DNA of 64,000 bases from Janibacter sp. DB-40. Lineage in GTDB: Bacteria > Actinomycetota > Actinomycetes > Actinomycetales > Dermatophilaceae. Of the stretch, positions 1 to 9,050 are shown piece after piece. Position numbers and translations under genes: made by a program. The notes under the pieces are model-generated. The model worked only from the letters and a program-made list of their open reading frames with translations, did not search any database and had not been told where the DNA came from. The DNA is taken from the NCBI RefSeq assembly GCF_029510815.1, contig NZ_CP120360.1, positions 496,001 through 560,000 on the forward strand, written 5' to 3'. Each line of letters starts with the position of its first letter. Positions within the stretch are counted from its first letter, which is position 1.

Positions 1-117
1 CCCGGCCAGCGACTCGTGGAGACCCCGCGGGACGGGACCGCGATCGAGACCACGCCGGCGCGCACCCGGCAGACCAGCGCACCGCTCGCCGAGCAGGAGG
101 AGCACAACCGTGGCTGA
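1..117 (+). CDS. nuoH: NuoH C-terminal end (partial), complex I
   Basis: The reading frame is open from the first base to a TGA at 115-117. It encodes a hydrophilic tail of about 38 residues ending in EQEEHNRG. It overlaps the nuoI start by 8 bases, and nuoH is the gene that precedes nuoI in canonical complex I operons. The visible part carries no membrane segment or signature, so the call rests on position and translational overlap. NuoH C-terminal tails are variable in this group. The rest of the gene lies outside the window. Confidence 0.6.
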   Translation, partial: PGQRLVETPRDGTAIETTPARTRQTSAPLAEQEEHNRG

Positions 118-760
118 CGACGAGACCAAGGGCGGGTTCTTCGGGGACCTCTTCGCCCCCGTTGCCGGATTCGGGGTGACCTTCCAGACGATGTTCCGGA
201 AGGTCGCCACGCAGGAGTACCCCGAGGTGAAGTGGCCGACCCAGCCACGATTCCACGGGCGCCACCAGCTCAACCGCCACCCCGACGGTCTGGAGAAGTG
301 CGTCGGCTGCGAGTTGTGCGCCTGGGCGTGCCCGGCGGACGCGATCCTGGTCGAGGGTGCCGACAACGACGACGAGCGGGGGCTGCGCTTCAGCCCCGGC
401 GAGCGGTACGGGCACATCTACCAGATCAACTACCTGCGCTGTATCTTCTGCGGCCTGTGCATCGAGGCGTGCCCCACGCGTGCCCTGACGATGACCAACG
501 AGTACGAGCTGGCCGACAACAACCGCGCCGACCTGATCTACACCAAGGAGCAGCTGCTCGCACCGCTGCAGGAGGGCATGATCTCCGCGCCCCACCCCAT
601 GGTCGAGGGCATGAACGAGCGTGACTACTACAACGGCAAGGTGGCTGCCGCGACCGACGAGCAGCGCGCCTGGGTCGACGAGCACGCCGTCGACGACAGC
701 GGGAGCACCCCGACGGGCGAGGCAGTGGCTCCCGGGAACCACGCGGAGGACGTTCGATGA
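110..760 (+). CDS. nuoI: NADH-quinone oxidoreductase subunit I
   Basis: NuoI is the peripheral subunit that carries clusters N6a and N6b and passes electrons to NuoB. Two ferredoxin motifs are intact: [12 protein letters not shown] (Cys 64, 67, 70, 74) and [12 protein letters not shown] (Cys 111, 114, 117, 121). The protein is 216 residues, slightly long because of an acidic tail after about residue 165. The GTG start overlaps the preceding nuoH stop, and the TGA overlaps the nuoJ ATG. It belongs to the canonical operon, whose N-module genes would lie upstream of the window. A second nuoI lies at 22433-23029. Confidence 0.97.
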   Translation: MADDETKGGFFGDLFAPVAGFGVTFQTMFRKVATQEYPEVKWPTQPRFHGRHQLNRHPDGLEKCVGCELCAWACPADAILVEGADNDDERGLRFSPGERYGHIYQINYLRCIFCGLCIEACPTRALTMTNEYELADNNRADLIYTKEQLLAPLQEGMISAPHPMVEGMNERDYYNGKVAAATDEQRAWVDEHAVDDSGSTPTGEAVAPGNHAEDVR

Positions 761-1578
761 CCGGCACCGGTGAGGCCGTTCTCTTCTGGCTGCTCAGCGC
801 CGTCGCCGTCCCGGGGGCCCTCGCGCTGCTCTTCGCCCGCAAGGCGGTGCACGCGGCCATCGGCATGGTGACGACCATGATCGTCATCGGCGCGTTCTAC
901 CTCCTGCAGGAGGCACCCTTCCTGGGCATCGTGCACATCTTCGTCTACACCGGCGCCGTGATGATGCTCTTCCTCTTCGTCGTCATGCTCGTCGGTGTCG
1001 ACCACTCGGACTCGCTCGTCGAGACCCTCAAGGGCCAGCGCTTCATGACCGTGCTGCTGTCCCTGGGCCTGGTCGCCCTGCTCGTCGGCGCCGTCGGTCG
1101 GATCACCTACACGGGCGACCCGAACCTGACCGCGGTCAACACCGACCCGGGCAACGTCGAGGCCATCGCCTACCTCGTCTTCGGCAAGTACGTGTGGCTC
1201 TTCGAGGTCACGGCCGGTCTGCTGACCGTCGCCGCCCTCGGCGCGATGACCTTCGCCCACCGCGAGCGGATCATCGCCAAGCCGACGCAGAAGGAGTGGA
1301 TGGAGAAGCGCTTCCGCGAGGGCGAGCACCTCGCCGGCCTCCCGGTCCCCGGCGTCTACGCCCGCCACAACGCGGTCGACACCCCGGCCCTGCTGCCCGA
1401 CGGCAGCATCTCCGAGCTCTCGCTCAACCGGGTGCTGGTCGCCCGCGAGCAGGTCACGCCACCGACCCGCTACACCGAGATCGACGAGCACGAAAGTCGC
1501 ACGGACGAGTCGGCTGGGTCCACTGAGTCCCTGGGCCGCACGGCCTCCGAGAGCACGCCTGAAGGGAGGCAGCAGTGA
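757..1578 (+). CDS. nuoJ: NADH-quinone oxidoreductase subunit J
   Basis: NuoJ is a membrane subunit of complex I. The first ~170 residues carry about five hydrophobic helices, with the conserved-looking stretch [17 protein letters not shown] on the third. A hydrophilic extension of roughly 100 residues follows, ending in a Ser/Glu-rich tail. The total of 273 aa is longer than proteobacterial NuoJ, but such tails are usual in actinobacteria. It overlaps nuoI and nuoK by four bases each, so translation is probably coupled. The paralogue at 23026 is only 170 aa. Confidence 0.95.
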   Translation: MTGTGEAVLFWLLSAVAVPGALALLFARKAVHAAIGMVTTMIVIGAFYLLQEAPFLGIVHIFVYTGAVMMLFLFVVMLVGVDHSDSLVETLKGQRFMTVLLSLGLVALLVGAVGRITYTGDPNLTAVNTDPGNVEAIAYLVFGKYVWLFEVTAGLLTVAALGAMTFAHRERIIAKPTQKEWMEKRFREGEHLAGLPVPGVYARHNAVDTPALLPDGSISELSLNRVLVAREQVTPPTRYTEIDEHESRTDESAGSTESLGRTASESTPEGRQQ

Positions 1579-1874
1579 GTCCGCTGAACTACATCTACCT
1601 GGCGATCATCCTCTTCGCGATCGGCAGCGCGACCGTCCTGCTGCGGCGCAACGCGATCATCGTCTTCATGGGCGTGGAGCTCATGCTCAACGCGGCGTCG
1701 CTCGCCTTCGTCACCTTTGCCCGCATGCACGGCTCCGTCGAGGGACAGGTCATCGCGATGTTCGTGATGGTCGTCGCCGCGGCCGAGGTCGTCGTCGGTC
1801 TGGCCATCATCATGGCCGTCTTCCGTGCCCGCCGGTCGGCCTCGGTCGACGACGCCAACCTGCTGAAGCTGTAA
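1575..1874 (+). CDS. nuoK: NADH-quinone oxidoreductase subunit K
   Basis: This three-helix membrane subunit is 99 residues, the normal size. The signature [14 protein letters not shown] contains the conserved buried Glu of helix 2, and the [17 protein letters not shown] region carries a second acidic residue in helix 3. Both belong to the proton path. The GTG start overlaps the nuoJ stop (GTGA). Nine bases separate it from the TTG start of nuoL. Confidence 0.96.
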   Translation: MSPLNYIYLAIILFAIGSATVLLRRNAIIVFMGVELMLNAASLAFVTFARMHGSVEGQVIAMFVMVVAAAEVVVGLAIIMAVFRARRSASVDDANLLKL

Positions 1875-1883
1875 GGAGCCACC

Positions 1884-3833
1884 TTGCTCACCGCACTGTC
1901 TGCGACGGCTGCCCAGGTGACCGCCGCTGCCGCGCCCGAGCCGGCCTCGGGGGTCACCGCCCTCGGCTGGCTGCTCGTCGCCCTGCCGCTGCTGGGTGCC
2001 GCCCTGCTGCTCCTCGGCGGCCGGCTCACCGACTCCTTCGGCCCCCTCCTGGCGACCGCCCTGTCCTGGGCCTCCTTCGTCATCGGTGCGGCGATCTTCG
2101 TCGCGCTGCTGGCGAAGGACCCCGCCGAGCGGGCCGCCACGATCGAGCTCTACGACTGGGTCCCCGGTGGGTCGATCGACGTGACGGCCGGGCTGCTCAT
2201 CGACCCGCTGTCGGTGGCCTTCGTCCTGCTCGTGACCTTCGTCGGGTCGTTGATCCTCGTCTACTCGCTCGGGTACATGGAGCACGACCCGGACAAGCGG
2301 CGCTTCTTCGCCTACCTCAACCTCTTCGTGGCGTCGATGCTCCTGCTCGTCCTCGCCGACTCCTACCTGCTGCTCTTCGTCGGCTGGGAGGGCGTCGGAC
2401 TCGCGTCGTGGCTGCTGATCGGCTTCTGGAACCACAACCCGGCCTACGCCACCGCCGCCAACAAGGCCTTCGTCGTCAACCGTGTCGGTGACGTCGGCCT
2501 GATCCTGGCGATGTCGATGATGTTCGCGACCTTCGGTACCGCCGACTTCGGTGCGGTCAACGAGGCCGTCTCCGGTGCGAGCGAGGCCACGGTCACCGGC
2601 ATCGGCCTGCTCCTGCTGCTCGCGGCCTGCGGCAAGTCGGCGCAGTTCCCGCTGCAGTCCTGGCTGGGGGACGCCATGGCCGGTCCGACCCCGGTCTCGG
2701 CCCTCATCCACGCGGCGACGATGGTCACCGCCGGCGTCTACCTCATCGTGCGCAGCCACGTCCTCTTCGACGCCGCGCCCAACGCGCAGCTCGCCGTGGT
2801 CGTCGTCGGTGCGATCACCCTCCTGTACGGAGCGATCGTCGGCTGCGCGAAGGACGACCTGAAGAAGGCCCTCGCGGCGTCCACGATGAGCCAGATCGGC
2901 TACATGATGCTCGCCGCCGGCCTCGGGCCGGTCGGCTACGCCTTCGCGATCTTCCACCTGATCACCCACGGCTTCTTCAAGGCCGGGATGTTCCTCGGCG
3001 CCGGCTCGGTGATGCACGGGATGAACGACCAGGTCGACATGCGCCGCTTCGGCGGCCTGTCCTCGGTCATGAAGATCACCTGGATCACCTTCGGGCTGGG
3101 CTGGCTGGCGATCCTCGGCCTGCCCCCCTTCTCCGGCTTCTGGAGCAAGGACAAGATCATCGAGGCGGCCTTCATCGGCGAGGGCTGGCGGCCGTGGGTC
3201 TTCGGCCTGACCGCCCTCATCGGTGCCGGGATCACCGCCTTCTACATGTCCCGCCTGTTCTTCATGACCTTCCACGGCAAGAAGCGGTGGACCGAGGACG
3301 TCCACCCGCACGAGTCGCCCCTGACGATGACCATCCCGATGATGGTCCTCGCCGTCGGCTCGGCCTTCCTCGGTCTCGTCCTGGCCACGGTCGCCCCGAT
3401 CTCCACCTGGCTGGAGCCGACCCTCGGCCACGTGGAGCACCACGAGCCCGTGCTGCCGGTACCGGTGCTGATCATCGCGACGATGGTCGTGGTCGTGGTC
3501 GGTGCCGGATGGGCCTGGCTGGTCTACGGTCGCGACGAGGTGCCGGTCGTGGCGCCCGTCGGCTCGCCCCTGACCCGCGCGGCCCGCAAGGACCTCTACC
3601 AGGACGACCTCAACGAGATCCTGCTCATGGGCCCGGGCATCAGCCTCACCCGTGGGCTGCTCGAGGTCGACCGTGACGTCGTCGACGGAGGCGCCGTCGG
3701 CGGCCTGTCTCGCGGGATCGCGCGCAGCGCGAACTGGTTGCGGCGGGCCCAGACCGGCTTCGCACGCTCGTACGCCCTGACGATGCTCGCGGGCGTCGTC
3801 GCCTTCCTCGGAGCACTGTGGGTGATCAACTGA
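1884..3833 (+). CDS. nuoL: NADH-quinone oxidoreductase subunit L
   Basis: NuoL is the distal antiporter-like proton-pumping subunit. At 649 residues it has about 16 hydrophobic helices plus the C-terminal lateral-helix region. Antiporter-core signatures are visible: [33 protein letters not shown] with the conserved Lys, and [14 protein letters not shown]. The start is TTG at 1884, supported by AAGGAG at 1873-1878 with 5-base spacing; no ATG or GTG lies close. The stop overlaps the nuoM ATG (TGATG). Confidence 0.97.
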   Translation: MLTALSATAAQVTAAAAPEPASGVTALGWLLVALPLLGAALLLLGGRLTDSFGPLLATALSWASFVIGAAIFVALLAKDPAERAATIELYDWVPGGSIDVTAGLLIDPLSVAFVLLVTFVGSLILVYSLGYMEHDPDKRRFFAYLNLFVASMLLLVLADSYLLLFVGWEGVGLASWLLIGFWNHNPAYATAANKAFVVNRVGDVGLILAMSMMFATFGTADFGAVNEAVSGASEATVTGIGLLLLLAACGKSAQFPLQSWLGDAMAGPTPVSALIHAATMVTAGVYLIVRSHVLFDAAPNAQLAVVVVGAITLLYGAIVGCAKDDLKKALAASTMSQIGYMMLAAGLGPVGYAFAIFHLITHGFFKAGMFLGAGSVMHGMNDQVDMRRFGGLSSVMKITWITFGLGWLAILGLPPFSGFWSKDKIIEAAFIGEGWRPWVFGLTALIGAGITAFYMSRLFFMTFHGKKRWTEDVHPHESPLTMTIPMMVLAVGSAFLGLVLATVAPISTWLEPTLGHVEHHEPVLPVPVLIIATMVVVVVGAGWAWLVYGRDEVPVVAPVGSPLTRAARKDLYQDDLNEILLMGPGISLTRGLLEVDRDVVDGGAVGGLSRGIARSANWLRRAQTGFARSYALTMLAGVVAFLGALWVIN

Positions 3834-5518
3834 TGGACAACATGCCCTGGCTCTCCCTGCTGATCGTCGTGCCGCTCGTCGGCGCGGTCGTGGTCGCGGC
3901 GCTGCCCTCGCGCAGCTCCGCTCTGGCCAAGCCGATCGCCCTCGGGGTCTCCCTGCTCACGCTGCTGCTGGGCGTCGTCGCGACGGCGACGAGCTTCACC
4001 CGCGGTTCGAGCGAGCAGTTCCAGATGGCCGAGCAGTACGAGTGGATCCCGCAGTTCGGGGTCAGCTATGCGCTCGGTGTCGATGGCATCGCCATCGCGC
4101 TCATCCTCATGGCGCTCGTGCTCATGCCCGTCTGCCTCCTCGCGGCCTGGCACGACATCCCCGAGGGTGGCGCCCGGGAGAAGGGGTACTTCGCCCTCCT
4201 CCTGTCGCTGCTGCCCTTCATGGTCGGCGTCTTCGCCGCGACTGACGTCTTCCTCTTCTACGTCTTCTTCGAGGCGATGCTCATCCCGGTGTACTTCCTC
4301 ATCGGGATGTTCGGCGGGGACAACCGCCGCGGCGCGGCGCTGAAGTTCCTGCTCTTCAGCCTCGCCGGTGGACTGATCATGCTCGTCGGCGTCATCGCCC
4401 TGTACGTCCAGGGACCCGGCGGTGCGGACGGCTTCCTCGTCGAGAACCTCACCGGCCTGGAGCTGAGCACGAGCACCGGGCGCTGGCTGTTCGTCGCATT
4501 CTTCATCGCCTTCGCGGTGAAGGCACCGATGTGGCCGGTCCACACCTGGCTCCCGGACGCGGCCGCCGCGTCCAAGCCGGCGGTCGCCACGCTGCTCGTC
4601 GGGGTGCTTGACAAGGTCGGCACCTTCGGGATGATCCGCTTCTGCCTGCAGCTCTTCCCGGAGGCGAGCCAGTGGGCCAGCCCGGTGGTCATCGTCCTGG
4701 CCGTCCTCTCCGTGCTCTACGGCGCGGTCCTCGCGATCGGCCAGGAGGACATGATGCGCCTGATCGCCTTCACCTCGATCAGCCACTTCGGCTTCATCGT
4801 GCTGGGCATCTTCGCGTTCACCTCGGCCTCCCACGCCGGGAGCAACCTGTACATGGTCAACCACGGCTTCGCGACGGCAGCGCTCTTCCTCCTCGCGGGG
4901 ATGCTCATCGTGCGTCGCGGCAGTCAGCGCATCGACGACTACGGCGGCTGGCAGCGGGTCACCCCGGTGCTCGGCGGGCTGTTCCTGCTCGCCGGTCTGG
5001 CGAGCCTGTCGCTGCCGGGCCTGTCGCCCTTCGTCTCCGAGTTCCTCGTCATCGCGGGCACCTGGGCGCGGCACCCCGTCGCGACTGCCTTCGCCGTGTG
5101 GGCCGTCGTCCTCGCGGCCCTCTACATCCTGCTGATGTACAAGCGGATCTTCACCGGGCCGCCGCCGATCATCGGGGGGCCGGACGACGGCGACGTCCTG
5201 CGGAACGACACCGGAGCCCCGACGGGGGGCGAGACCCCGGTCACCGCGGACGTGCCTTACGTGCGTTCGGACCTCGACGCCCACCGCCCTGCCCGTCATC
5301 TGCCCGCCGCGGTGCGTGACCTCGGCCTGCGGGAGAAGGTCGTCATGGCCCCGATCGTGGCCTCGCTGGTGCTGCTCGGGTTCTTCCCCGCGCCGGTGCT
5401 GGACACGCTCAACCCGGCCGTCGAGCGCACCCTCGAGATCGTCGGTGTCGCAGACGTCGCCCCGACCGCACCCTCCGGGCCGGCCGACGCCGCCACGACC
5501 TCCGGGAGTGACCACTGA
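3833..5518 (+). CDS. nuoM: NADH-quinone oxidoreductase subunit M
   Basis: NuoM is the second antiporter-like subunit, 561 residues from the ATG that overlaps the nuoL stop. An upstream GTG at 3818 would lie inside nuoL and is less likely. Signatures include YVFFEAMLIPVYFLIGMFGG, KAPMWPVHTWLPDAAAASKP and FTSISHFGFIVLGI. The C-terminus has a hydrophilic stretch of about 60 residues (near 450-510) before a last helix. It ends at the ATG of nuoN (TGATG). Confidence 0.97.
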   Translation: MDNMPWLSLLIVVPLVGAVVVAALPSRSSALAKPIALGVSLLTLLLGVVATATSFTRGSSEQFQMAEQYEWIPQFGVSYALGVDGIAIALILMALVLMPVCLLAAWHDIPEGGAREKGYFALLLSLLPFMVGVFAATDVFLFYVFFEAMLIPVYFLIGMFGGDNRRGAALKFLLFSLAGGLIMLVGVIALYVQGPGGADGFLVENLTGLELSTSTGRWLFVAFFIAFAVKAPMWPVHTWLPDAAAASKPAVATLLVGVLDKVGTFGMIRFCLQLFPEASQWASPVVIVLAVLSVLYGAVLAIGQEDMMRLIAFTSISHFGFIVLGIFAFTSASHAGSNLYMVNHGFATAALFLLAGMLIVRRGSQRIDDYGGWQRVTPVLGGLFLLAGLASLSLPGLSPFVSEFLVIAGTWARHPVATAFAVWAVVLAALYILLMYKRIFTGPPPIIGGPDDGDVLRNDTGAPTGGETPVTADVPYVRSDLDAHRPARHLPAAVRDLGLREKVVMAPIVASLVLLGFFPAPVLDTLNPAVERTLEIVGVADVAPTAPSGPADAATTSGSDH

Positions 5519-7083
5519 TGCCTTTCGTCCTGTCCACTGCCTTCGAGGTGCCCGACATCAGCTATTGGGCACTCTCGCCGATGATCGTGCTCCTCGTGGG
5601 CGCCTTCGTCGGGGTGCTCGTGGAGGCCTTCGCGCCCCGCCCGAAGCGTCACCTGGCCCAGGTCGTCGTGGCGCTGGCCACGGTCGTGGTCTCCTTCGCC
5701 GCCCTGGTGCTGATGACCGGTGACCAGGTCGGGGTGACCGTCGGCGGCACCGTCGTCGTCGACGAGGCGACCCGCTTCTTCCAGGGCGCGCTGCTCGTCA
5801 TGGGTCTGCTCGGGTTGCTCGTCATGGCCGACCGCCTGGGTGGGGAGACCGCCGATGCGTTCACCCCGATGGGCGCGGCCAGCCCCGGGTCGAACCTCGA
5901 GGCGCAGGCCGCCCGGAAGGGCTGGGCGACCACCGAGGTCTTCCCGCTGACGCTCTTCGCGCTGGCCGGCATGCTGCTCTTCCCCGCGTCGAACGACCTG
6001 CTGACGATGTTCGTCGCGCTCGAGGTCCTGTCGCTGCCGCTGTACCTGATGTCGGGTCTGGCCCGACGTCGACGCCTGCTCTCGCAGGAGGCGGCGATGA
6101 AGTACTTCCTGCTCGGTGCCTTCTCCTCCGGCTTCTTCCTCTTCGGCGCGGCGCTGCTCTACGGCTACGCCGGGTCGCTGCACCTGGCCGACATCGCGGA
6201 GGCGACGAGCACCTCGAACGGCAACTTCGAGGGCCTGCTCCTGCCCGGTGTCGCCATGGTCATCGTCGGCCTGCTCTTCAAGGTCGGCGCCGTCCCGTTC
6301 CACTCGTGGACCCCGGACGTCTACCAGGGCGCACCCAGCCCCGTCACCGGCTTCATGGCGGCTGCGACCAAGGCCGCGGCCTTCGGTGCGCTCGTGCGCC
6401 TGTTCTACGTCGGGCTGGAGACGACCCGGTGGGAGTGGGACCTGGGCGTCGTCGTCATCGCCGCCCTGACGATGGTCGTCGGCGCCGTGCTGTCGGTGAC
6501 CCAGACGGACATCAAGCGCCTGCTCGCGTACTCCGCCATCTCGCACGCGGGCTTCATCCTCGTGGCGCTGATCGCCTTCGACGTCACGGCCATCACCGGC
6601 GTGCTCTTCTACGTCGTCGCCTACGGCATCTCGACCATCGCGGTCTTCGCCATCGTCCACCTGGTCCGCGAGAGGGGTGCCGAGGCGACCCACCTGTCCC
6701 AGTGGGCAGGGCTGGGTCGTCGGCACCCGTGGATCTCGGCGTCCTTCTCGCTCCTGATGCTCGCGTTCGCCGGCATCCCGCTGACCTCCGGCTTCACGGC
6801 CAAGGTCGCCGCGTTCATGCCCGCCCTGGAGCACGGTGGTCTCTCCGGGACGGTCCTGGTCGTCATCGGTGTGCTCGCCTCGGCCGTCACGGCCTTCGTC
6901 TACGTCCGCCTGATCGTGCTCATGTACTTCACCGAGCCCACGGGGGAGGTCGCGGTGGCCGCACCGGCCACGATGTCGCTCGTGGTCATCACCGTCGGTG
7001 TCGTCGTGACCATCGCGCTCGGCGTCTTCCCCGGCCCGCTGCTCGAGCTGGCCGAGCAGTCCAGCGTCCTCATCACGCGATGA
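5518..7083 (+). CDS. nuoN: NADH-quinone oxidoreductase subunit N
   Basis: NuoN is the third antiporter-like subunit, 521 residues. The antiporter core is visible at FKVGAVPFHSWTPDVYQGAP (Lys and His of the proton path), in FMAAATKAAAFGALVRLF, and in AYSAISHAGFILVAL. It is the last nuo gene of the canonical operon. Its TGA overlaps the ATG of the polyprenyl synthase gene, so that gene is very likely co-translated with complex I. Confidence 0.97.
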   Translation: MPFVLSTAFEVPDISYWALSPMIVLLVGAFVGVLVEAFAPRPKRHLAQVVVALATVVVSFAALVLMTGDQVGVTVGGTVVVDEATRFFQGALLVMGLLGLLVMADRLGGETADAFTPMGAASPGSNLEAQAARKGWATTEVFPLTLFALAGMLLFPASNDLLTMFVALEVLSLPLYLMSGLARRRRLLSQEAAMKYFLLGAFSSGFFLFGAALLYGYAGSLHLADIAEATSTSNGNFEGLLLPGVAMVIVGLLFKVGAVPFHSWTPDVYQGAPSPVTGFMAAATKAAAFGALVRLFYVGLETTRWEWDLGVVVIAALTMVVGAVLSVTQTDIKRLLAYSAISHAGFILVALIAFDVTAITGVLFYVVAYGISTIAVFAIVHLVRERGAEATHLSQWAGLGRRHPWISASFSLLMLAFAGIPLTSGFTAKVAAFMPALEHGGLSGTVLVVIGVLASAVTAFVYVRLIVLMYFTEPTGEVAVAAPATMSLVVITVGVVVTIALGVFPGPLLELAEQSSVLITR

Positions 7084-8090
7084 CGAGGACGCCGAGCACG
7101 ACCCCATCCCTCGCCCTGCCGCAGGTGAGCGAGGCGCTGAGCGCTCGGCTCACGGCCGGCCTGGAACGGGTCGAGCGGTTGATCGTCGACCGGGCGCGCA
7201 ACGACAGCGACTTCATCACGGAGGCGAATCTGCACCTCGCCAGGGCGGGGGGCAAGCGCTTCCGGCCCGTCCTGACGATGCTCGCCTCCGAGCTCGGTGA
7301 GGGGATCGACGACCGGGTCGTCGCCGCGGCCGCGGGTGTCGAGCTGACCCACCTGGCCAGCCTGTACCACGACGACGTCATGGACGAGGCCGACCTGCGC
7401 CGGGGGGCGCCGAGCGCCAACGCGCGGTACGACAACTCGACCGCGATCCTCGTCGGCGACCTGCTCTTCGGCACCGCGTCGGACATCATCGCCGACCTCG
7501 GCCCCGAGGCCGTGAAGATCCAGGCACGGACCTTCATCCGGCTGTGCTCCGGGCAGATCCGCGACGACCGTCCCTGCCCGGAGGGCCAGGACACGCGTGA
7601 GTACTACCGCGGGGTGCTCGCGGACAAGACGGGGGTGCTCGTCGCCACCGCCGCCCGCTACGGGGCGATGTACGGCGGCTGCTCCCCGGACGTCGTCGCG
7701 GCAGCGACCGAGTACGGCGAGCGGCTGGGCGTGGCCTTCCAGCTGGCCGACGACCTCATCGACATCGCGAGCGAGTCGGGGGAGACCGGCAAGACGCCGG
7801 GCACCGACCTGCGCGAGGGCAAGCGCACCCTCCCGGTGCTCAACGCACTCGCCTCCACGGACCCGGCCGATGCCGAGCTGCAGGAGCTGCTCCGCTCGGA
7901 CCTGAGGGACCAGGACCGTCTCGACCGGGCACTGGAGCTGCTGCGCGACCACAGCGCGATGGCCGCGGCCCGCGAGGAGACCCTCGCCGTCGGGCGCGGG
8001 GCCGTCGAGGCGCTGGCGCCGCTCCCGGACGGCGACGCCAAGACCGCCCTCATCGCCCTCATGGACGGCGTCGTCCACCGCGTCGGCTGA
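7080..8090 (+). CDS. Long-chain (E)-polyprenyl diphosphate synthase
   Basis: This trans-prenyltransferase extends an allylic diphosphate with isopentenyl diphosphate, probably to make the isoprenoid tail of menaquinone. It is 336 residues from the ATG overlapping the nuoN stop. The first aspartate-rich motif is in LYHDDVMDEADLRRG (DDVMD), preceded by GGKRFRPVLTML. The second is in LADDLIDIASESGETGKTPG. Bulky residues near the first motif fit a long-chain product, but chain length cannot be read reliably from sequence. Its place directly after nuoN fits quinone supply to complex I. Heptaprenyl, octaprenyl or nonaprenyl synthase all remain possible. Confidence 0.9.
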   Translation: MTRTPSTTPSLALPQVSEALSARLTAGLERVERLIVDRARNDSDFITEANLHLARAGGKRFRPVLTMLASELGEGIDDRVVAAAAGVELTHLASLYHDDVMDEADLRRGAPSANARYDNSTAILVGDLLFGTASDIIADLGPEAVKIQARTFIRLCSGQIRDDRPCPEGQDTREYYRGVLADKTGVLVATAARYGAMYGGCSPDVVAAATEYGERLGVAFQLADDLIDIASESGETGKTPGTDLREGKRTLPVLNALASTDPADAELQELLRSDLRDQDRLDRALELLRDHSAMAAAREETLAVGRGAVEALAPLPDGDAKTALIALMDGVVHRVG

Positions 8091-8102
8091 CCCGACGTCC
8101 CG

Positions 8103-9041
8103 TCACAGCGGCTCGACCGGCTCCAGGGGTTCGGCCTCCTCGACCGACGGCCGCCGCCGCCGACGGGCGGTGGTGAGCGAGTCGACGCTGAGGAAGAACA
8201 GTGCGACCCAGACGATCGCGAAGCCGATCCAGCGCTCCACGCTGAGCTCTTCCCGAAGGATCGTCACGCTGACGATCAGCTGCAGCACGGGGGTGATGAA
8301 CTGGATCAGCCCGATCGTCACGAGCGGGATCCGCCGCGCCGCCTCGGCGAAGAGCAGCAGCGGGATGGCCGTCACCACCCCTGCCGAGACGAGGAGCAGC
8401 AGGTGCCACGTCCCCTCGGTCGTGAAGGTCGACTCGCCGGTCGCCGAGAGCCACCACACCAGGCCCAGCGCGGGTGGGGCGAGGAAGATCGTCTCCGCGG
8501 ACAGGGAGCTGAGGGCGGGCAGGGTGGCGCCGAGTCGCTTCTTGGTCAGGCCGTACCCGCCGAAGGATCCGGCGAGCACCAGGGAGATCCACGGCAGCCC
8601 GCCCCCGGCGAAGGCCAGGTAGAGGGCGGCCACGGCACCGATCCCGACGGCGACCCACTGCAGTCGCCGGAGACGCTCGCCCAGGACGAGCACACCGAGG
8701 GCGACGGTGACGATCGGGTTGAGGAAGTAGCCCAGGGCCGCCTCGTTCGTGCGCCCGGTGCTGACGGCATAGACGTAGACGAACCAGTTGATGCCGATGA
8801 GGTAGGCCGCGATCCCGACACCGAGCGCGAGCCGGCCGCGCAGCTGGCGCAGCAGGTCGACCAGCTCCCGGCGCAGCACGAGGATGAAGACGCAGAGGAC
8901 GAGCGTCCACAGGATCCGGTGGGCAAGGATCTCGTCCGCGCCCGCCGGGCGCAGGGCGTGGAAGTACAGCGGGAAGAGTCCCCAGATGCCATAGGCGAGC
9001 CAGGCGGCCACGACGCCGAGCCCGTGGCGTTCACGAGTCAC
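8103..9041 (-). CDS. rarD: RarD-like EamA/DMT family transporter
   Basis: This inner-membrane permease of the drug/metabolite transporter superfamily is 312 residues with about ten hydrophobic helices in two EamA halves. RarD-like features are AYGIWGLFPLYFHAL at the N-terminus, ILAHRILWTL and LGYFLNPIVTVALGVLVLGE. Substrate is unknown for most RarD proteins. The GTG start at 9041 is the first good start. It converges on the polyprenyl synthase gene with a 12-base gap and lies downstream of phoX on the same strand with only 9 bases between, so read-through from phoX is likely. Confidence 0.88.
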   Translation of the reverse strand: MTRERHGLGVVAAWLAYGIWGLFPLYFHALRPAGADEILAHRILWTLVLCVFILVLRRELVDLLRQLRGRLALGVGIAAYLIGINWFVYVYAVSTGRTNEAALGYFLNPIVTVALGVLVLGERLRRLQWVAVGIGAVAALYLAFAGGGLPWISLVLAGSFGGYGLTKKRLGATLPALSSLSAETIFLAPPALGLVWWLSATGESTFTTEGTWHLLLLVSAGVVTAIPLLLFAEAARRIPLVTIGLIQFITPVLQLIVSVTILREELSVERWIGFAIVWVALFFLSVDSLTTARRRRRPSVEEAEPLEPVEPL

Positions 9042-9050
9042 ACGCCGAGG

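Noticed and set aside
1470..3443. Long open frames antisense to the nuo genes
   Set aside because: They are rich in Arg, Gly, Asp and Glu with no domain signatures and lie opposite genes with perfect family motifs. They follow from high GC at third codon positions.
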